This document shows positions 6,180-7,742 of a stretch of DNA of 7,742 bases, in pieces; the stretch's first letter is position 1, and each line of letters starts with the position of its first letter. The DNA comes from Candidatus Acetothermia bacterium (GTDB lineage: Bacteria; Bipolaricaulota; Bipolaricaulia; RBG-16-55-9; JANLFV01): assembly GCA_028275195.1 (NCBI GenBank), contig JAPWVC010000060.1, forward strand, positions 1 to 7,742, in the 5' to 3' direction. The position numbers were made by a program, and so were the translations under genes. Under the pieces are notes generated by a model. The model did not search any database. It had not been told where the DNA came from and saw only the letters and a program-made list of their open reading frames with translations.

Positions 6180-6229
6180 GCCCGCTACCAAGCGCCAGAC
6201 CAGAGAGATAGTAGAGGAGGGAGCATTTC
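6180..6229 (+). promoter_or_regulatory. asnS-thiolase gap with strong Shine-Dalgarno site
   Basis: This 50-nt gap holds AGGAGG at 6215-6220, 9 nt before the thiolase ATG. A GATAGT at 6207-6212 is a weak -10 look-alike without a -35 box, and I see no terminator hairpin after asnS. The thiolase is therefore most simply transcribed by read-through from the asnS promoter. Confidence 0.6.
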
Positions 6230-7396
6230 ATGACCGATGTCGTGATCGTCGATGCTGTCCGGACCCCCACGGGGCGGTTCCAGGGCTCGTTAGCCCAGTA
6301 TAAAGCCACGGACCTGGGCGCGAAGGTCATCGCCGCCCTGAAGGAGCGGAACGGCCTCAAAGGCGATGACCTCGATGAGGTGATCCTGGGGCAGGTGGTC
6401 CAGGCCGGGGCGGGCCAGGCCCCGGCGAGGCAGGCTTCGATCCGCGGGGGCCTCTCCCCCAAGGTCCCGGCCTTCGCGGTCAATAAGGTCTGCGGCTCGG
6501 CCACGAAGGCCGTGATCTTAGCGGCCCAGGCGATCAAGGCCGGGGACGCCAAAGCGATCATCGCCGGAGGGATGGAGTCGATGACCAATGCCCCCTACGC
6601 CCTCCCCGGCGCGCGCCAAGGCTACCGCCTCTGGGACCAGCAGGTCAAAGACCTCCTGGTTTACGACGGCCTCTGGTGCAACTTCGAGGATAAGCATATG
6701 GGCCTGGCGGCGGAATACACTGCCAAGAAGTCGGGGATCTCCCGGGAGGAGCAGGACCGCTATGCCTACGAGTCGCACATGAAGGCCGCACAGGCCACGG
6801 AGGAGGGGAAGTTCAAGGAGGAGATCATTCCGATCCCCTTCAAGGATGGGCTCCTGGAGCGGGACGAGACGATCCGGCCCGATACGACTTTAGAGAAGCT
6901 GGCCAAGCTTAAGCCAGTCTTCCAAGAGGGCGGGACCGTCACAGCCGGGAACTCCCCCGGCCTGTGCGATGGGGCCTCCGCGGTCCTGGTCATGGCCAGG
7001 GATGAGGCGAAGCGCCGGGGCTTAAGACCCCTGGCCCAGATCATCGGCTACGCCGTCGTCGGGGTGGAACCTATAGAACTGTTCTACGGCCCGGTCTTCG
7101 CCACGAGGATGCTGATGGAGAAGCTGGGGGTCAAGATCGACTTCTTCGACCTGATCGAGGTCAATGAGGCCTTCGCCGCGCAGACCCTGGCCGATGGGAA
7201 GGAGCTCGGCTGGGATTGGGAGAGGGTGAATGTGAACGGCGGTGCGCTTGCCTTGGGCCATGCGATCGGCTCCTCAGGGACGAGGATCTTGACGACCCTG
7301 ATCTACGAGCTCCGGCGGCGCGGGCTGGAGCACGGCCTGACCACCATCTGCATGGGCGGCGGGACGGCCGCTTCAATGGCCGTGAGGATCATCTAA
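6230..7396 (+). CDS. Thiolase family protein (acetyl-CoA acetyltransferase-like)
   Basis: Thiolases join two acetyl-CoA into acetoacetyl-CoA, or cleave 3-ketoacyl-CoA in the reverse sense. The 388 residues are of normal length and show the full set of catalytic motifs: NKVCGSATKAV with nucleophile Cys88, GGMESMTNAPY (113-123), KHMGLAAE (155-162), VNEAFAAQ (311-318), GHAIGSSGTR with His344 (343-352), and the proton-relay Cys374 in CMGGGTAAS. Three places are unusual: NSPGLCDGA (241-249) has Cys246 where thiolases usually have Asn; the GPVPA-type loop reads LFYGPVFATR (284-293); and the common GHP motif is GHA (Ala345). These leave the catalytic residues intact but may change substrate choice. 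The start has a strong AGGAGG site. The protein looks soluble and cytoplasmic. A biosynthetic or degradative role cannot be separated from sequence, as no partner acyl-CoA gene is in view. Confidence 0.93.
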   Translation: MTDVVIVDAVRTPTGRFQGSLAQYKATDLGAKVIAALKERNGLKGDDLDEVILGQVVQAGAGQAPARQASIRGGLSPKVPAFAVNKVCGSATKAVILAAQAIKAGDAKAIIAGGMESMTNAPYALPGARQGYRLWDQQVKDLLVYDGLWCNFEDKHMGLAAEYTAKKSGISREEQDRYAYESHMKAAQATEEGKFKEEIIPIPFKDGLLERDETIRPDTTLEKLAKLKPVFQEGGTVTAGNSPGLCDGASAVLVMARDEAKRRGLRPLAQIIGYAVVGVEPIELFYGPVFATRMLMEKLGVKIDFFDLIEVNEAFAAQTLADGKELGWDWERVNVNGGALALGHAIGSSGTRILTTLIYELRRRGLEHGLTTICMGGGTAASMAVRII

Positions 7397-7742
7397 ATCT
7401 CCCGCAGCCCCTCGCTGTAGCGGCGGGCGAGCTCGACATAGGTGGCCTTGAAGTGGGTCCACTGGGCCTTGTATTCCGGTGTAATCTTCCGATCCAGGAC
7501 CTGGGCCGGGACGCCGACGGCGATGTGCTCCGCCGGGATTTCCTGGGAGTGCTTGACGACGGCACCCTCGCCGACCACGGCCCATTCCCCTACAATAGCC
7601 CAGTCGCTCACCACCGCGCCCATCCCGACGATCGCATAGTCCTTGATCGTCGCGGTATGGATGATCGCGCCGTGGCCGATGGTGACATGGCTCCCGATCC
7701 GGCAGGCCTCCCCGGGCCGGGCATGCAAGACGCAGTTATCCT
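7393..7742 (-). CDS. Gamma-carbonic-anhydrase-like / PaaY-CaiE-like left-handed beta-helix protein (partial, 5' end beyond window)
   Basis: The last 115 codons of a leftward gene that starts beyond the right edge. The visible sequence is made of hexapeptide repeats (CRIGSHVTIGHGAIIHTATI, then IVGMGAVV, IVGEWAVVGEGAVV) of a left-handed beta-helix, then a C-terminal helix with YVELARRYSEGL. Three histidines, in VLH, IGH and IIH, sit where gamma-class carbonic anhydrases bind zinc or iron, so the metal site looks intact. The family also includes PaaY-type thioesterases and CaiE-like proteins, and bacterial members often lack proven carbonic anhydrase activity. The family is usually about 170-200 residues, so roughly the first third is missing. 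A TTG at 7728 is an in-frame codon within the beta-helix and is not the real start. The stop codon overlaps that of the convergent thiolase gene. Confidence 0.88.
   Translation of the reverse strand, partial: DNCVLHARPGEACRIGSHVTIGHGAIIHTATIKDYAIVGMGAVVSDWAIVGEWAVVGEGAVVKHSQEIPAEHIAVGVPAQVLDRKITPEYKAQWTHFKATYVELARRYSEGLREI

Noticed and set aside
1..7742. Search for CRISPR arrays, transposases, tRNA or rRNA genes, phage genes or a defence island
   Set aside because: No regularly spaced repeats, terminal inverted repeats, cloverleaf-like segments or relevant protein motifs were seen; nearly all bases are taken by recognisable or likely chromosomal genes.

Overview
The window is a GC-rich, gene-dense piece of what looks like a bacterial chromosome. 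It carries eight complete protein genes and two partial ones, one cut by each edge. I call it bacterial because three good sigma-70-type promoters can be read (TTGATC-N17-TATCAT, TTGCAC-N17-TATATT, TTGACT-N17-TAGACT), several starts have strong Shine-Dalgarno sites, and exonuclease VII is present as an xseA/xseB pair. The lineage cannot be fixed from the sequence. A deep-branching, possibly thermophilic or anaerobic group would fit the mix of genes, including a DUF4443-like regulator domain that I know mainly from archaea, but that is a guess.

Layout. Positions 1-2095 are transcribed leftward: a winged-helix protein with a DUF4443-like C-terminal part, then xseA, then the start of xseB, which runs off the left edge. 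Positions 2096-2184 are a divergent intergenic region holding a strong rightward promoter, an inverted repeat and a direct repeat. Positions 2185-4846 form a tightly packed rightward operon: a BCAM0308-family zinc-ribbon protein, a cyclodeaminase/cyclohydrolase (FchA family), surE and an inositol-monophosphatase-family enzyme, joined by overlaps or abutting codons. asnS (4881-6179) follows with its own promoter, then a thiolase (6230-7396). At the right edge a gamma-carbonic-anhydrase-like left-handed beta-helix protein reads leftward; its stop codon overlaps the thiolase stop.

How the genes fit together. XseA and XseB make exonuclease VII. FchA works in one-carbon (tetrahydrofolate) metabolism, SurE and the IMPase-family enzyme are small-molecule phosphatases, AsnS charges tRNA(Asn), and the thiolase handles acyl-CoA. 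This is mostly housekeeping. I see no defence system, mobile element, CRISPR array, tRNA or rRNA.

The points most worth a second look are: two genes (xseA and asnS) whose -10 box lies exactly 9 nt before the ATG, which predicts leaderless mRNAs; the DUF4443-like regulator facing a repeat-bearing divergent promoter; the coupling of the BCAM0308 protein to FchA; and a thiolase with several off-consensus residues around its active site.
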